Source of the DNA: Falsigemmobacter faecalis
GTDB taxonomy: Bacteria; Pseudomonadota; Alphaproteobacteria; Rhodobacterales; Rhodobacteraceae
Assembly (NCBI RefSeq): GCF_003863335.1
Contig: NZ_RRAZ01000003.1
Coordinates: forward strand, 124,001-188,000
DNA length: 64,000 bases
Direction: 5' to 3'
The number at the start of each line of letters is the position of its first letter. Position 1 is the stretch's first letter. Both the position numbers and the translations under genes were made by a program. Below, one piece after another: positions 1 through 9,019 of the stretch. The notes beneath the pieces are model-generated. The model did no database searches, was not told the DNA's origin, and saw only the letters and a program-made list of their open reading frames with translations.

Positions 1-453
1 AAAGCGGCCGCAGATCATCACCACGCCGTCGGCTTCCGCCCATTTGCGCGCCATGGCCTGGTCAAAGCGTTTGCCGCGCGGCGAAAGATAGATGATCGGG
101 CATTTTTCGCGGTCCATCGGCAGGCCGTGGCAGGCCTCACCCAAAGCGCGGGCCACCACATCGGCGCGCAGCACCATGCCCGCGCCACCGCCCGCCGGGG
201 TGTCATCGACATTGCGGTGCTTACCCTCGCCAAACTGGCGCAGCGGAATGGCATCGAGCGCCCAGAGCCCCTGGTCCAGCGCCTTGCCGGTCAGCGACAG
301 GCCCAGCGTGCCGGGGAAAGCTTCGGGAAACAGCGTCACAATCCTGGCGCGCCAGGCGTTTTTCACCCGCGGCGGCTCTGCCATCAGATCGCGCGGCTTC
401 AGTGAGACCTGCACCGACAGTCGTCCATGCGATTTGCCCTTCACTTCCGTCAT
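1..453 (-). CDS. trmD: tRNA (guanine-N1)-methyltransferase TrmD, 3' end cut by window edge
   Basis: TrmD methylates G37 next to the anticodon, using SAM, to prevent +1 frameshifting. The first 151 codons are visible and the C-terminus lies off the left edge. Family marks seen: RIVTLFPEAF (residues 37-46), DDTPAGGGAGM (83-93), YLSPRG (122-127) and ICGRF (147-151), the last two forming part of the trefoil-knot SAM site. The ATG at 453 gives an N-terminal extension of about 36 residues relative to the E. coli protein, from memory common in Rhodobacteraceae; the Met at residue 24 is an alternative. A stop is not reached in the window. Confidence 0.93.
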   Translation of the reverse strand, partial: MTEVKGKSHGRLSVQVSLKPRDLMAEPPRVKNAWRARIVTLFPEAFPGTLGLSLTGKALDQGLWALDAIPLRQFGEGKHRNVDDTPAGGGAGMVLRADVVARALGEACHGLPMDREKCPIIYLSPRGKRFDQAMARKWAEADGVVMICGRF

Positions 454-501
454 GCGATTGCCCTTCCTGGCGCTGCTCAGGGGCTTTCCCTAGCAGAAGG
501 C

Positions 502-1371
502 TTATTCCGCGGCCAGCGCCCGAGGGGTGTCGCCCTGCCGCAGGATCTGCACCACGGTGCCCACCGCCATGGCCAGACGCGCGCGGATCCGGTCAAACTC
601 AGGCCGCGGGGTCAGGGTGGCTTCCTCCATATAGAGGCTGCGGTCGATCTCTATCTGAATGGCATGGCTGCGCGTCTGAGGGCGGCCCCAGGTCTGGGTG
701 ATATGGGCCCCGGCAAAGGGCATATTGCGGCTGGTGCGAAAGCCCGCCGTCCGGAAGGCCCCTTCCACCTTTGACATCAGCGCCGGGGCGCAGGCAGCAC
801 CATGGCGGTCGCCCAGCACGATCTCCGGCGGCTCGCCTTCACAGATCCGCAGATGCGAAACCGCGTCATGGGGCATCGAATGGCAATCGAGCAGCAGGAC
901 CTGGCCAAAGCGGTCGCGCTGCGCGGCGATCACCTCGGCCAGCTTTCGGTGCCAGGGGTGCCAGTGGCGCGCAAGGCGCTGATCAGCCTCCTCGCGGCTG
1001 ATGCGACCGGGGTGAATCACCCGCCCGCCGCCGACCACCCGCGGGATCACCCCCAGCCCGGATGAGAGCCGCGGATTAAGTCCGGATTTCTTCACCCCCT
1101 CAATCAGCGCGGGGTCAAGCTCGGTGGGGCCGCGGTTCAGGTCCACATAAGCGCGCGGCGCACGGGCGGTCAGCAGCGGCGCGCCAAGGCGCGGCGCATC
1201 CTGAAAGAGCAGATCGACAAAGGCATCCTCAGACGAGCGCAGCGCCCGCGCCGAGAGCGGGCTTTGTGCAATGAACTCCGCAGGATAGTCCCGCCCGCTA
1301 TGCGCAGAGCTCAGCACCAGCCCGCAGCGGGGCTTTTCCGGCTCATAGAGATCAAAGGCCGCGCGCGTCAT
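502..1371 (-). CDS. N-formylglutamate amidohydrolase family protein
   Basis: Predicted to hydrolyse N-formylglutamate (or a related N-formyl amino acid) to formate and the free amino acid, the last step of one histidine-degradation route (HutG type). 289 residues, about family length. Conserved features include SSAHSGRDYP (residues 21-30), a DLNR segment near 85, and DCHSMP, a likely metal-ligand region. I start at the ATG at 1371 because AGGAGG lies a few bases upstream; an in-frame ATG seven codons earlier lacks this. No other hut genes are nearby, so the exact substrate is uncertain. It reads leftward, upstream of trmD, without obvious operon coupling. Confidence 0.8.
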   Translation of the reverse strand: MTRAAFDLYEPEKPRCGLVLSSAHSGRDYPAEFIAQSPLSARALRSSEDAFVDLLFQDAPRLGAPLLTARAPRAYVDLNRGPTELDPALIEGVKKSGLNPRLSSGLGVIPRVVGGGRVIHPGRISREEADQRLARHWHPWHRKLAEVIAAQRDRFGQVLLLDCHSMPHDAVSHLRICEGEPPEIVLGDRHGAACAPALMSKVEGAFRTAGFRTSRNMPFAGAHITQTWGRPQTRSHAIQIEIDRSLYMEEATLTPRPEFDRIRARLAMAVGTVVQILRQGDTPRALAAE

Positions 1372-1558
1372 GGCATCCTCCTGCTTGGGCACAGCCTAAG
1401 CCCCTGAAAAGGCCGGAGTCGAGCGATTTGAAAGAAATACGATTTTTCTTCACGCACCCCCCTTGCGGCCCCCTGCGACTCTGGCTAAAAGCCCTCTCAA
1501 CGAAGCTGCACCGGCCCACGGAACTTCGGTTACAGGGGGCCAGCAAGGTGTTGCTGAG

Positions 1559-1633
<75 letters not shown>

Positions 1634-1706
1634 TTTAACCGCCCGTTTCGACGGGTATGAACGAAACCTGAGGCGCTCGACGCGCCGCGAAGTTAAGGAG
1701 AGCGCC

Positions 1707-1832
1707 ATGAAAGTCGCAAACTCGCTCCGTTCGCTCAAGCAGCGTCACCGCGATTGCCAAATCGTGCGCCGCAAGGGCCGTGTATACGTGATCAACAAAA
1801 CCCAGAAGCGTTTCAAAGCGCGTCAGGGCTGA
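1707..1832 (+). CDS. rpmJ: 50S ribosomal protein L36, zinc-free (type B) form
   Basis: A 41-residue basic protein of the large ribosomal subunit. It begins [17 protein letters not shown] and ends in KRFKARQG, the pattern of the longer L36 variant. Only one cysteine is present, so the zinc ribbon of classical L36 is absent. AAGGAG sits 6 nt before the ATG. It stands alone between tRNA-Val and a terminator, the usual situation for this form in alphaproteobacteria. Confidence 0.96.
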   Translation: MKVANSLRSLKQRHRDCQIVRRKGRVYVINKTQKRFKARQG

Positions 1833-1855
1833 GCGAACGAGCTCTCTTGAGTTTG

Positions 1856-1885
1856 AAAAGGCCGTGCGATCCGCACGGCCTTTTG
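1856..1885. terminator. Intrinsic terminator shared by rpmJ and the response-regulator gene
   Basis: Inverted repeat with arms around GGCCGTGCG and CGCACGGCC, flanked by A-run and T-run on opposite sides, so it can act in both directions. It lies between two convergent genes ending at 1832 (+) and 1897 (-). Confidence 0.85.
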
Positions 1886-1896
1886 CTTTATGTGCC

Positions 1897-2616
1897 TCAT
1901 GTCCAGGTGACATCGGCAAGGAAGATATAGCCCGCGCCATAGATCGTCTTGATCAGCCGGGGATTCTTCGGGTCTTCCCCCAGTTTGGTGCGCAGCCGCG
2001 AGATGCGCACATCCATCGCGCGATCAAAGCTTTCCCCCGCCCCGCCGCCGAAATTCTGCTGCATCTGCGCGCGTGAAATCAGCCGGTTCGGGCTTTCGAG
2101 AAACATCCGCAGCACTTCGCCCTCGGCATGGCTGAAGGGCACCTCCGGCCCCTGGTCGGGGCTCAGCACATAGCGGTCAAAATGCGCACGCCACTGGGCG
2201 AATCGCGCGGTCTGCGGCGTGCTGCGCGGCGCATCGCTGCGGGTTTTGCGCAGCCTTGCGCGGATGCGGGCCACCACTTCGGCGGGCTCAAAGGGTTTGA
2301 TGATGTAGTCATCGGCCCCAAGCTCCAGCCCGGTCACCCGGTCCTGCACCTGCGCACGGCCCGAAATGATGATGATCGCCGCCCCCGATTCGAGGGCGAG
2401 GCGGTGCACCACCGCCAGACCATCCCGGTCCGGCAGCCCCAGATCCACCAGACAGACATCCGGCGTGGCGCGGTTCAGCGCGGCCTCAAATTCGGTGGCG
2501 CGGGCAAAGGTGGTGACGCGGTAGCCCGCCTCTTCGAGGGCATCTGAGAGGATGCGGCGGATCTCGGGCTCATCGTCGAGAATGGCGATATGGGGCGTCG
2601 TTATGGGCATCGTCAT
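1897..2616 (-). CDS. OmpR-family response regulator
   Basis: Transcription factor of a two-component pair. 239 residues: receiver domain about 9-120 with acidic pair D14-D15, phospho-acceptor D58 in VDLGLPDRDG and Lys in YIIKPF; winged-helix DNA-binding domain about 140-235 ending in KTIYGAGYIF. The start ATG at 2616 overlaps the kinase stop (ATGA) and is preceded by GGAGG, so the pair is translationally coupled. The likely partner is the hybrid kinase just upstream. The target is unknown; the divergent acyl-CoA ligase/transporter block is the obvious candidate by position only. Confidence 0.92.
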   Translation of the reverse strand: MTMPITTPHIAILDDEPEIRRILSDALEEAGYRVTTFARATEFEAALNRATPDVCLVDLGLPDRDGLAVVHRLALESGAAIIIISGRAQVQDRVTGLELGADDYIIKPFEPAEVVARIRARLRKTRSDAPRSTPQTARFAQWRAHFDRYVLSPDQGPEVPFSHAEGEVLRMFLESPNRLISRAQMQQNFGGGAGESFDRAMDVRISRLRTKLGEDPKNPRLIKTIYGAGYIFLADVTWT

Positions 2617-4559
2617 CGGCGGCCTCCGGACAGGATCGGCAAAGTGGCAAGGAAGCCGGCAAGGCTCAGGGCGTCGAAGGGTTTGATCAGCAGCGGCCCG
2701 CGCGCCGAAGCCGCCTCGCGCCGCGGATCCCCCGGCGGAGAGGAGGTCATCAGCACCACGGGCGGGGAATCAGGATCGGCCTCAAAGCGGGCGGCCAGAT
2801 CCAGCCCGGTCATCGCGCCGCCAAGGTGAATATCTGACAGCACCAGCGTCAGGCAGGGCAGACGCATCAGGGCCAGGGCCTCCTCGGCGCTGTCGCTTTC
2901 GACGACGCTGTGGCCAAGGCTGACCAGCATGGCGCGCACGGATTCGCGGATCTCGGTATTGTCTTCCACCAGCAGCACCATGCCCGGCTCGGCCGCGCGG
3001 TCTTCGGCGGGGCGCAGCGGCAGCCGCAGGGTGACAGAGGCCCCGCCAGACGCCTGGTTGGCCAGCCGCAGGTTGCCGCCCGCCAGCTTCACCCGGTCAT
3101 AGACCATGGCAAGCCCAAGGCCCGAGCCTTCACCGCCTTTGGTGGTGAAAAACGGCTCCAGCCCGCGCTCCAGCGCTTCGGGGGTAAAGCCCGGACCCTC
3201 ATCGCTGACCGTGACCTCCAGCCAGATATCGCGCACGGGCCGGATCGACAGCACCATCCGCCCGCCCTGCGGCTTCATCGCGTCGCGGGCATTCAGCACC
3301 AGGTTCAAAAGGGCATCCTGGAGCATGCCGGGGTCAAACATCAGCGGATGGGCGAAGGGCGCGATCTCCAGCTCGGCGCTGATCCGGTCGGGCAGCGCCG
3401 CGCCGATCAGCGGGCGCAGTTCCGAGACGAAATCCGCAATCCGCACCGGCACGATCTGCAACTCGCGCCGTCCGGAGATCGAGGCAATCCGGTCCAGAAG
3501 CACGCCGCCGCGCCGCCCCGCATTCAGCGTGGCATGGACCAGATCCCCCGCCCCTGGCGGCAGATCTGCGCGGCTCAGGCGTGACTGCAGCCCCAGGATG
3601 ATGGTCAGAAGATTGGAGAAATCATGCGCAAGACCTGAGGTCAGCTGTGCGGCCAGCTCGCGCTTGCGGGTCTGCATCAGCACCTCGCGGGCCTGGGCCT
3701 CGGCGGTGACATCGGTCGACAGAATATAGACCCCGTTCACCGGCCCCTCGCCCTGACGGTCGGGGGTAAAGGCCCCCCGGATGCGGCGCCCGCTTTCTTC
3801 TTCGGTGAACTCCAGCACCGTTGCCTGCCCCGCCAGGGCCCGGCGCAGGGCCGGGGCGATATGCGCAAAGGTCTGCGCCCCAAGCGCCTCATGCCCGGTC
3901 AACCCGATGATATCGGGGCTGCGCGTGGGGGCGACGATGTTCAGCCGCCGGTTCGAATAGGTATAGCGCAGATCGCGGCCGACATGGGCGATATGGGCGG
4001 GCATCATCTCGGTGGTCATCCGGGTGCGCGCTTCAATTTCAATGAGGTCCCGCCGCGCCTCATCCAGCATGGCATTGGCAGCGGCCAGTTCGCGATTCGC
4101 CAGCGCCAGCCGCTGGGCATGGGCCAGCACCTCACCGCTGAGTTCTTCTGAGCGGGCGCGCAGAAGCTCCTCCTGAAGTTTCACCTCGGTGATATCGGTA
4201 TAGATCGTCACCCAGCCGCCCTGCGCCAGCGGAGAGCCCTCAACCGAGACCCAGCGGCCATTGGGGCGGCGGCGCTCCATGTAATGGGGCAGAAAGGCCC
4301 GGGCGGCACTGACGCGGGCCGCCACGGCCTCTTCGGTGTCGTCGAAATGGCCGTATTCACCGCGGCAGACCATATAGCGGATGGTATCTTCAAAGCTGAC
4401 GCCGGGGGTCACATAGGCCTCAGGAAAGGTGAACATCTCCTGGTAGCGGCGGTTGCAGACCGCCAGCCGCAGCGAGGCATCAAAGATCGAGAGCGCCTGG
4501 CTGATGCGATTGAGACCGGTGCGCGTCAGCGCGGCAGTGGTATTCTCCGTCAGCGACAC
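2613..4559 (-). CDS. Hybrid sensor histidine kinase, PAS-PAS-HisKA-HATPase-receiver
   Basis: Predicted cytosolic sensor: 648 residues without a convincing membrane segment. Order: PAS domain about 15-125; coiled-coil linker about 128-185; second PAS about 185-290; phospho-acceptor H312 in GLAHDFSNLL; ATPase with NLVLNARDAM, DEGPGF and GEGSGLGLAM; C-terminal receiver from about 528 with LLVEDN and phospho-Asp in LVLSDIHLG. With its own receiver and a separate OmpR regulator, phosphotransfer may be branched. The ligand is unknown. It is divergent from the acyl-CoA ligase at 4784, and the 224-bp gap holds inverted repeats. Confidence 0.92.
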   Translation of the reverse strand: MSLTENTTAALTRTGLNRISQALSIFDASLRLAVCNRRYQEMFTFPEAYVTPGVSFEDTIRYMVCRGEYGHFDDTEEAVAARVSAARAFLPHYMERRRPNGRWVSVEGSPLAQGGWVTIYTDITEVKLQEELLRARSEELSGEVLAHAQRLALANRELAAANAMLDEARRDLIEIEARTRMTTEMMPAHIAHVGRDLRYTYSNRRLNIVAPTRSPDIIGLTGHEALGAQTFAHIAPALRRALAGQATVLEFTEEESGRRIRGAFTPDRQGEGPVNGVYILSTDVTAEAQAREVLMQTRKRELAAQLTSGLAHDFSNLLTIILGLQSRLSRADLPPGAGDLVHATLNAGRRGGVLLDRIASISGRRELQIVPVRIADFVSELRPLIGAALPDRISAELEIAPFAHPLMFDPGMLQDALLNLVLNARDAMKPQGGRMVLSIRPVRDIWLEVTVSDEGPGFTPEALERGLEPFFTTKGGEGSGLGLAMVYDRVKLAGGNLRLANQASGGASVTLRLPLRPAEDRAAEPGMVLLVEDNTEIRESVRAMLVSLGHSVVESDSAEEALALMRLPCLTLVLSDIHLGGAMTGLDLAARFEADPDSPPVVLMTSSPPGDPRREAASARGPLLIKPFDALSLAGFLATLPILSGGRR

Positions 4560-4620
4560 GTCCCGGCCCTTCCCTGGAGGCGCGGCAGCCGCGCCCTCCC
4601 CCCTGGCGGGAATGTTAACA

Positions 4621-4696
4621 GCGCCCGGCTTGGGCGCAAACTTTTTGTCACCTGTTACAATTTGTTAGGATTTCGCAAAATTCGGGCAAGTTTTGC
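4621..4696. promoter_or_regulatory. Inverted repeats in the divergent kinase / acyl-CoA ligase promoter region
   Basis: Two inverted repeats in the 224-bp gap: GCGCCC-GGCTT-GGGCGC at 4621-4637, and GCAAAA/TTTTGC arms at 4675-4680 and 4691-4696 separated by 10 bp. The sequence between is AT-rich and promoter-like. Both flanking genes read away from here, so an operator role is more likely than termination. No binding experiment is implied. Confidence 0.35.
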
Positions 4697-4783
4697 CTGT
4701 GACGACTGTGTCATCAGCAGGTCAGAACCGGAGACCGCCCGAGGAGGGGCGCCGGCTCTGAACAGGCGAGGGGGAGGACAGAC

Positions 4784-6757
4784 GTGGCCGCTGCAGTGAC
4801 GCCTTCGGGCGATCCTCAATCCATACCGGCGCTTTTGATGCGCAATGCCGCCACCATGGGCGGTCGTCCGGCGTTTCGGGAGAAAGAATTCGGGATCTGG
4901 CAAAGCTGGACCTGGGCCGAAACGGCCGAAGAGGTGCGTAATATCGCCCGCGGGCTGATGGTTCTGGGTCTGAACCCCGGCGATCATGTGGCCATCATCG
5001 GCCGCAACCGACCCGCGCTTTACTGGTCGATGATCGCCATTCAGATGTGCGGCGCGGTGCCGGTGCCGCTTTACCAGGACGCCGTGGCCGATGAGATGGC
5101 CTATGTGCTGGAGCACTCGGGCGCGCGTTTCGTGATCGCCGCCGACCAGGAGCAGGTCGATAAGGTCCTTGAAGTGCAGTCCCGCGTGCCGGGGATCGAG
5201 CAGATCCTTTATCACGACAAACGCGGGCTTCGGAAATACGACCATGCCGCGCTGACCTGGCTGGAAGACATCGCCCGTGACGGCAGTGCCGCACAGCAGC
5301 GCGTCGATGCTGAGTTGGACGCCCGGATGGCGGTCCTTGGCCCCGACAGCAAATGTGTGATGCTTTACACCTCAGGCACCACCGGCACGCCGAAGGGTGT
5401 GGTGCTGTCGAACCGCAACGTCATTGAGACCGCCAAAGCCGGTGCCGCCTTTGAGGGGCTGACCCCGGATGAGGATGTGCTGGCCTATCTGCCGATGGCC
5501 TGGGCGGGGGATTACATCTTCTCGATCGCGCAGGCCCATGTGGTGGGCTTTTGCGTCAACTGCCCCGAGAGCACGCAGACCATGATGACCGATCTGCGTG
5601 AGATCGGACCGACCTATTTTTTCGCAACCCCGCGCGTCTATGAAGGCCAGCTCACCTCGGTGATGATCCGCATGGAAGACGCGGGCCGGATGAAGAAATG
5701 GCTCTTTCACACCTTCATGGATCACGCCCGCAAAGTCGGCGGCAGGATCCTTGACGGCGAGACCGTCAGCTTTGCCGACCGGCTGAAATACCGCCTTGGC
5801 GATCTGCTGGTTTACGGGCCGCTGAAAAACACGCTGGGCTACAGCCGCATCCGCGTGGGCTATACCGCGGGCGAAGCCATCGGGCCGGAGATCTTTGAGT
5901 TCTACCGCGCGCTCGGGATCAATCTGAAGCAGCTTTACGGGCAGACCGAAGCCACCGTTCTGGTCGCGGGTCACCCCAATGGTCAGGTGCGCCCCGATAC
6001 CGTGGGTGTGGCCTGGCCGGGGGTTGAACTCAGGATCGACGACAAGGGCGAAGTCTTCTACCGCAGCCCCGGCACCTTTGTGGAATATTACAAAAACCCC
6101 GAAGCCACCGCCGCCACCAAGGATGCGGAAGGCTGGGTGGCCACCGGAGACGCGGGTTACTTCGTGGAAGGTCTCGGCCATCTGCGCATCATCGACCGGG
6201 TCAAGGATGTCGGCAAACTGTCCTCGGGCCAGATGTTTGCGCCGAAATATGTTGAGAACAAACTGAAGTTCTATCCCGGCATCCTCGAAGCCGTGCTTTT
6301 CGGCAACGGGCGGGACTATTGCACGGCCTTTTTGAACATCGACCTGACGGCGGTGGGCAACTGGGCAGAGCGCAACAATATTTCCTATACCAGCTACCAG
6401 GAACTGGCGGGTCATCCGAAAGTCCTTGAGATGATGCAGAGCCATGTCGAAGAGGTGAACGCCAGCCTTGCCGATGATCCGATGCTGGCGGGTTGTCAGA
6501 TCAAACGCTTCCTCGTGCTGCACAAGGAACTTGATGCCGATGATGGCGAGCTGACCCGCACCCGCAAAGTGCGCCGCAATATCATCGCTTCAAAATATGA
6601 AGATCTGATTGAGGCGCTTTATTCCGGCGCGCCTGAGGTCTCGACCCGCACGGAAGTCTCTTATGAAGACGGCCGCAAGGGCTTTATCTCCGCCACCCTT
6701 ACTTTGCGGGAAGCGAAGGTTTTCCCCGCGACCCCGAGCCGCAGAGAGGCCGCATGA
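4784..6757 (+). CDS. Long-chain-type AMP-forming acyl-CoA ligase (ligase 1)
   Basis: Activates a carboxylic acid to its CoA thioester through an acyl-AMP. 657 residues of the ANL superfamily: P-loop YTSGTTGTPKG near 194-205, GQTEATV near 385, TGDAGY near 455 and a C-terminal catalytic region. The start is a GTG with GGGGAGG eight bases upstream. The stop overlaps the next ATG (ATGA), so it is coupled to the ABC ATPase gene. It is clearly paralogous to the ligase at 18644: both share FGIW near the N-terminus and a similar DDGE-KVRR C-terminal region. Linked to an uptake system, so probably activates the imported acid. Chain length or aromatic character cannot be read from the sequence. Confidence 0.9.
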   Translation: MAAAVTPSGDPQSIPALLMRNAATMGGRPAFREKEFGIWQSWTWAETAEEVRNIARGLMVLGLNPGDHVAIIGRNRPALYWSMIAIQMCGAVPVPLYQDAVADEMAYVLEHSGARFVIAADQEQVDKVLEVQSRVPGIEQILYHDKRGLRKYDHAALTWLEDIARDGSAAQQRVDAELDARMAVLGPDSKCVMLYTSGTTGTPKGVVLSNRNVIETAKAGAAFEGLTPDEDVLAYLPMAWAGDYIFSIAQAHVVGFCVNCPESTQTMMTDLREIGPTYFFATPRVYEGQLTSVMIRMEDAGRMKKWLFHTFMDHARKVGGRILDGETVSFADRLKYRLGDLLVYGPLKNTLGYSRIRVGYTAGEAIGPEIFEFYRALGINLKQLYGQTEATVLVAGHPNGQVRPDTVGVAWPGVELRIDDKGEVFYRSPGTFVEYYKNPEATAATKDAEGWVATGDAGYFVEGLGHLRIIDRVKDVGKLSSGQMFAPKYVENKLKFYPGILEAVLFGNGRDYCTAFLNIDLTAVGNWAERNNISYTSYQELAGHPKVLEMMQSHVEEVNASLADDPMLAGCQIKRFLVLHKELDADDGELTRTRKVRRNIIASKYEDLIEALYSGAPEVSTRTEVSYEDGRKGFISATLTLREAKVFPATPSRREAA

Positions 6758-7584
6758 GCATGGCACAGGCCTATTCCACCGAGGGCTGGATCACCGCAGA
6801 CGGGCGCAAAATCGGCCCCGTGCTGATGGAGATGAAAAACATCACCCTGCGCTTTGGCGGCGTGAAAGCGATCACCGATATCAGCTTTGACATCCGCGAG
6901 GGCGAGATCCGCGCCATCATCGGTCCGAACGGCGCGGGGAAATCCTCGATGCTGAACGTGATCTCAGGCTTCTACGTCCCCCAGGAGGGCGAGGTCTGGT
7001 TTCGCGGGGCAAAACGCCCGCCGATGAAACCCTATGAGGTGGCCCGTCAGGGCATCGCGCGGACCTTCCAGAACATCGCGCTCTTTGAGGGCATGTCGGT
7101 GCTCGACAATATTATGACCGGCCGCCTGACCATGATGGAGACCAACCTTGCGCAACAGGCGCTCTGGTGGGGCAAGGCCGCGCGGGAAGAAGAGGAACAC
7201 CGCGCCGCTGTGGAACGGATCATCGATTTTCTGGAAATCCAGCACATCCGCAAAACCCCGGTGGGCCGCCTGCCTTACGGCTTGAAAAAGCGCGTGGAAC
7301 TGGCCCGCGCCCTGGCCGCCGAGCCAAAGCTTTTGCTGCTCGATGAGCCCATGGCCGGGATGAACGTTGAGGAGAAAGAGGACATGTGCCGCTTCATCCT
7401 CGATGTGAATGATGAATTCGGCACCACCATCGCGCTGATTGAGCACGATATGGGCGTGGTGATGGACCTGTCGGACCGGGTTGTCGTGATGGATTACGGC
7501 AAGAAGATCGGCGACGGGCCGCCCGATGATATCCGCAGCAACAAGGCCGTGATCGACGCCTATCTGGGGGTGAGCCATGAGTGA
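6754..7584 (+). CDS. Branched-chain-type ABC transporter ATP-binding protein (LivG-like, copy 1)
   Basis: ATPase of a high-affinity importer, 276 residues. Walker A GPNGAGKSS at about 57-65, ARTFQNIALF Q-loop region, degenerate signature LPYGLKKRVELARAL, Walker B LLLLDEP near 192 and switch His in IEHDMG near 229. An N-terminal extension of about 25 residues precedes the usual LivG start and is absent from copy 2. The ATG overlaps the ligase 1 stop, and the gene overlaps the permease gene by 8 bp. LivG/LivF pairs serve amino acids, amides, urea or aromatic/aliphatic acids; the ligase context favours acids here. Confidence 0.92.
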   Translation: MSMAQAYSTEGWITADGRKIGPVLMEMKNITLRFGGVKAITDISFDIREGEIRAIIGPNGAGKSSMLNVISGFYVPQEGEVWFRGAKRPPMKPYEVARQGIARTFQNIALFEGMSVLDNIMTGRLTMMETNLAQQALWWGKAAREEEEHRAAVERIIDFLEIQHIRKTPVGRLPYGLKKRVELARALAAEPKLLLLDEPMAGMNVEEKEDMCRFILDVNDEFGTTIALIEHDMGVVMDLSDRVVVMDYGKKIGDGPPDDIRSNKAVIDAYLGVSHE

Positions 7585-8563
7585 CACCATTCTCTATGCC
7601 ATGGAAGTCACCCTGAACGGGCTGATGGCCGGCGTGCTTTATGCGCTTGTGGCGCTTGGCTTTGTGCTGATCTTCAAGGCCTCGGGCATCTTTAACTATG
7701 CCCAAGGGGTGATGGCGCTTTTTGCGGCGCTGACGCTGGTGGGTATTCAGAACGGTCAGATCCCGTTTTCGCATCTGATCAACGCCATGTTCGGCACCCA
7801 GCTGCACCATTTTGGCTGGAAGGTTCCGGCGGTGCTGGCGATCCTTCTGACCGCGCTGGTCATGGTCGGCCTTGCCATCCTGGTTGAGCGCTATGTGCTC
7901 AAGCATCTCGTCAACCAGGAGCCGATCATCCTGTTCATGGCGACCATCGGTCTGGCCTATTTCATGGAAGGTTTCGGCGATGTGATGTGGGGCGCGGACA
8001 TCAAGAAACTTGATGTCGGCATCCCCCAGGGCATGTCTGAGACGGTGGATCAGCTGACCTATAACCTTTTTGGCTACGGCTTCTTCATCGACACCCTCGA
8101 TATTGTGGCGGCCGTGGTGGCGGTGATCCTGGTGGTCACGCTGACGCTCTTTTCGCAATATTCCAAACAGGGCCGGGCTTTGCGCGCGGTGGCAGATGAC
8201 CACCAGGCCGCGCTGTCGGTCGGCATCTCGCTGCGCTTCATCTGGGTGCTGACCTGGTCGATCGCGGGCTTTGTGGCTCTGGTCGCCGGGATCATGTGGG
8301 GCTCAAAATCGGGCGTGCAGTTCTCGCTGTCGCTGATCGCGCTGAAGGCGCTGCCGGTGCTGATGCTGGGGGGCTTTACCTCGATCCCGGGCGCCATTGT
8401 CGGCGGTCTGATCATCGGTGTGGGTGAGAAGCTTTTTGAGTTCTTCATCGGCCCGATGATCGGCGGCGCAACCGAAAACTGGTTCGCCTATGTGCTGGCG
8501 CTTCTCTTCCTCGTCTTCCGTCCGCAGGGACTGTTTGGCGACCGCATTATCGAGCGGGTGTGA
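7577..8563 (+). CDS. Branched-chain-type ABC transporter permease (LivH-like, copy 1)
   Basis: Inner-membrane permease, 328 residues with multiple hydrophobic segments from residue 10 on. The N-terminal pattern GLMAGVLYALVALGFVLIFK and the C-terminal VFRPQGLFGDR are LivH/BPD_transp_2 hallmarks. It starts inside the end of the ATPase gene (8-bp overlap), indicating coupled translation. It pairs with the LivM-like permease at 9020 from which it is separated by a small membrane-protein gene. Confidence 0.92.
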   Translation: MSDTILYAMEVTLNGLMAGVLYALVALGFVLIFKASGIFNYAQGVMALFAALTLVGIQNGQIPFSHLINAMFGTQLHHFGWKVPAVLAILLTALVMVGLAILVERYVLKHLVNQEPIILFMATIGLAYFMEGFGDVMWGADIKKLDVGIPQGMSETVDQLTYNLFGYGFFIDTLDIVAAVVAVILVVTLTLFSQYSKQGRALRAVADDHQAALSVGISLRFIWVLTWSIAGFVALVAGIMWGSKSGVQFSLSLIALKALPVLMLGGFTSIPGAIVGGLIIGVGEKLFEFFIGPMIGGATENWFAYVLALLFLVFRPQGLFGDRIIERV

Positions 8564-8713
8564 CCATGATCGAAAATCTTCACAAACTGGTAAATTTTCG
8601 CTCTCCCGACGCAGCGGAATCCGCTTCATCGCAGTTGACTCCCTGCCGCGCACGGTGGTTCACTCTGCGGCAGAGTGACGCAGATGGCGCCGCATTTGAC
8701 GGAGAGACCGCGC

Positions 8714-8935
8714 ATGAAGAAGTTTCTGGCAATTCTCTGCACCGTAGCCTTCTCGGCCTTCTGGGTCTTCGGGGGGCTGGCACTGCTCGCCTTTATGGAT
8801 GCGCATCCGCTGATGCCGCATGTGATGGTCCTCGCCCTGCTGGGGCTGGCCATTGGCATCTGGGCGCGGCTGCGGCTGCTGGCGCTGACGCAGGATCTGC
8901 AGCGCGGCGAGCGGGTGTATCAGGCCGAGGCCTGA
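8714..8935 (+). CDS. Small two-helix membrane protein inside the transporter operon
   Basis: A 73-residue protein I do not recognise. Residues about 3-28 and 36-58 are hydrophobic, predicting two membrane helices; the C-terminal 20 residues are charged (RLLALTQDLQRGERV). GGAGAG lies 7 nt before the ATG at 8714. It sits between the LivH-like and LivM-like genes on the same strand, and the second transporter copy has nothing equivalent. A 7-bp inverted repeat CACTCTG-CGG-CAGAGTG (8661-8677) lies just upstream. Possibly a transporter accessory subunit; this is inference from position only. Confidence 0.7.
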   Translation: MKKFLAILCTVAFSAFWVFGGLALLAFMDAHPLMPHVMVLALLGLAIGIWARLRLLALTQDLQRGERVYQAEA

Positions 8936-9019
8936 GCCAACTCTACAATCTGACCCACATAGCGCGCCGTCCCGCGGGGACTGGCGCGTTTTCTTTTGTC
9001 AGCGGCCAGGAGGCATAAG

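Noticed and set aside
1463-1490. TTGCGG ... CTAAAA as promoter for tRNA-Val
   Set aside because: Spacing of 16 is plausible but the -10 is weak; not strong enough to list.
4621-4637. GC hairpin as a terminator
   Set aside because: Both neighbours start nearby and read away from it; an operator or chance repeat is more likely.
5372-6523. Long open frame opposite ligase 1 (383 codons)
   Set aside because: It is antisense to a clear ANL ligase, is rich in His/Gly/Arg as expected for mirrored GC-rich codons, and has no recognisable domain.
8560-9018. Open frame between LivH and LivM of copy 1 in another frame
   Set aside because: Overlaps the better-supported small membrane ORF with ribosome site at 8714 and has no domain or signal.
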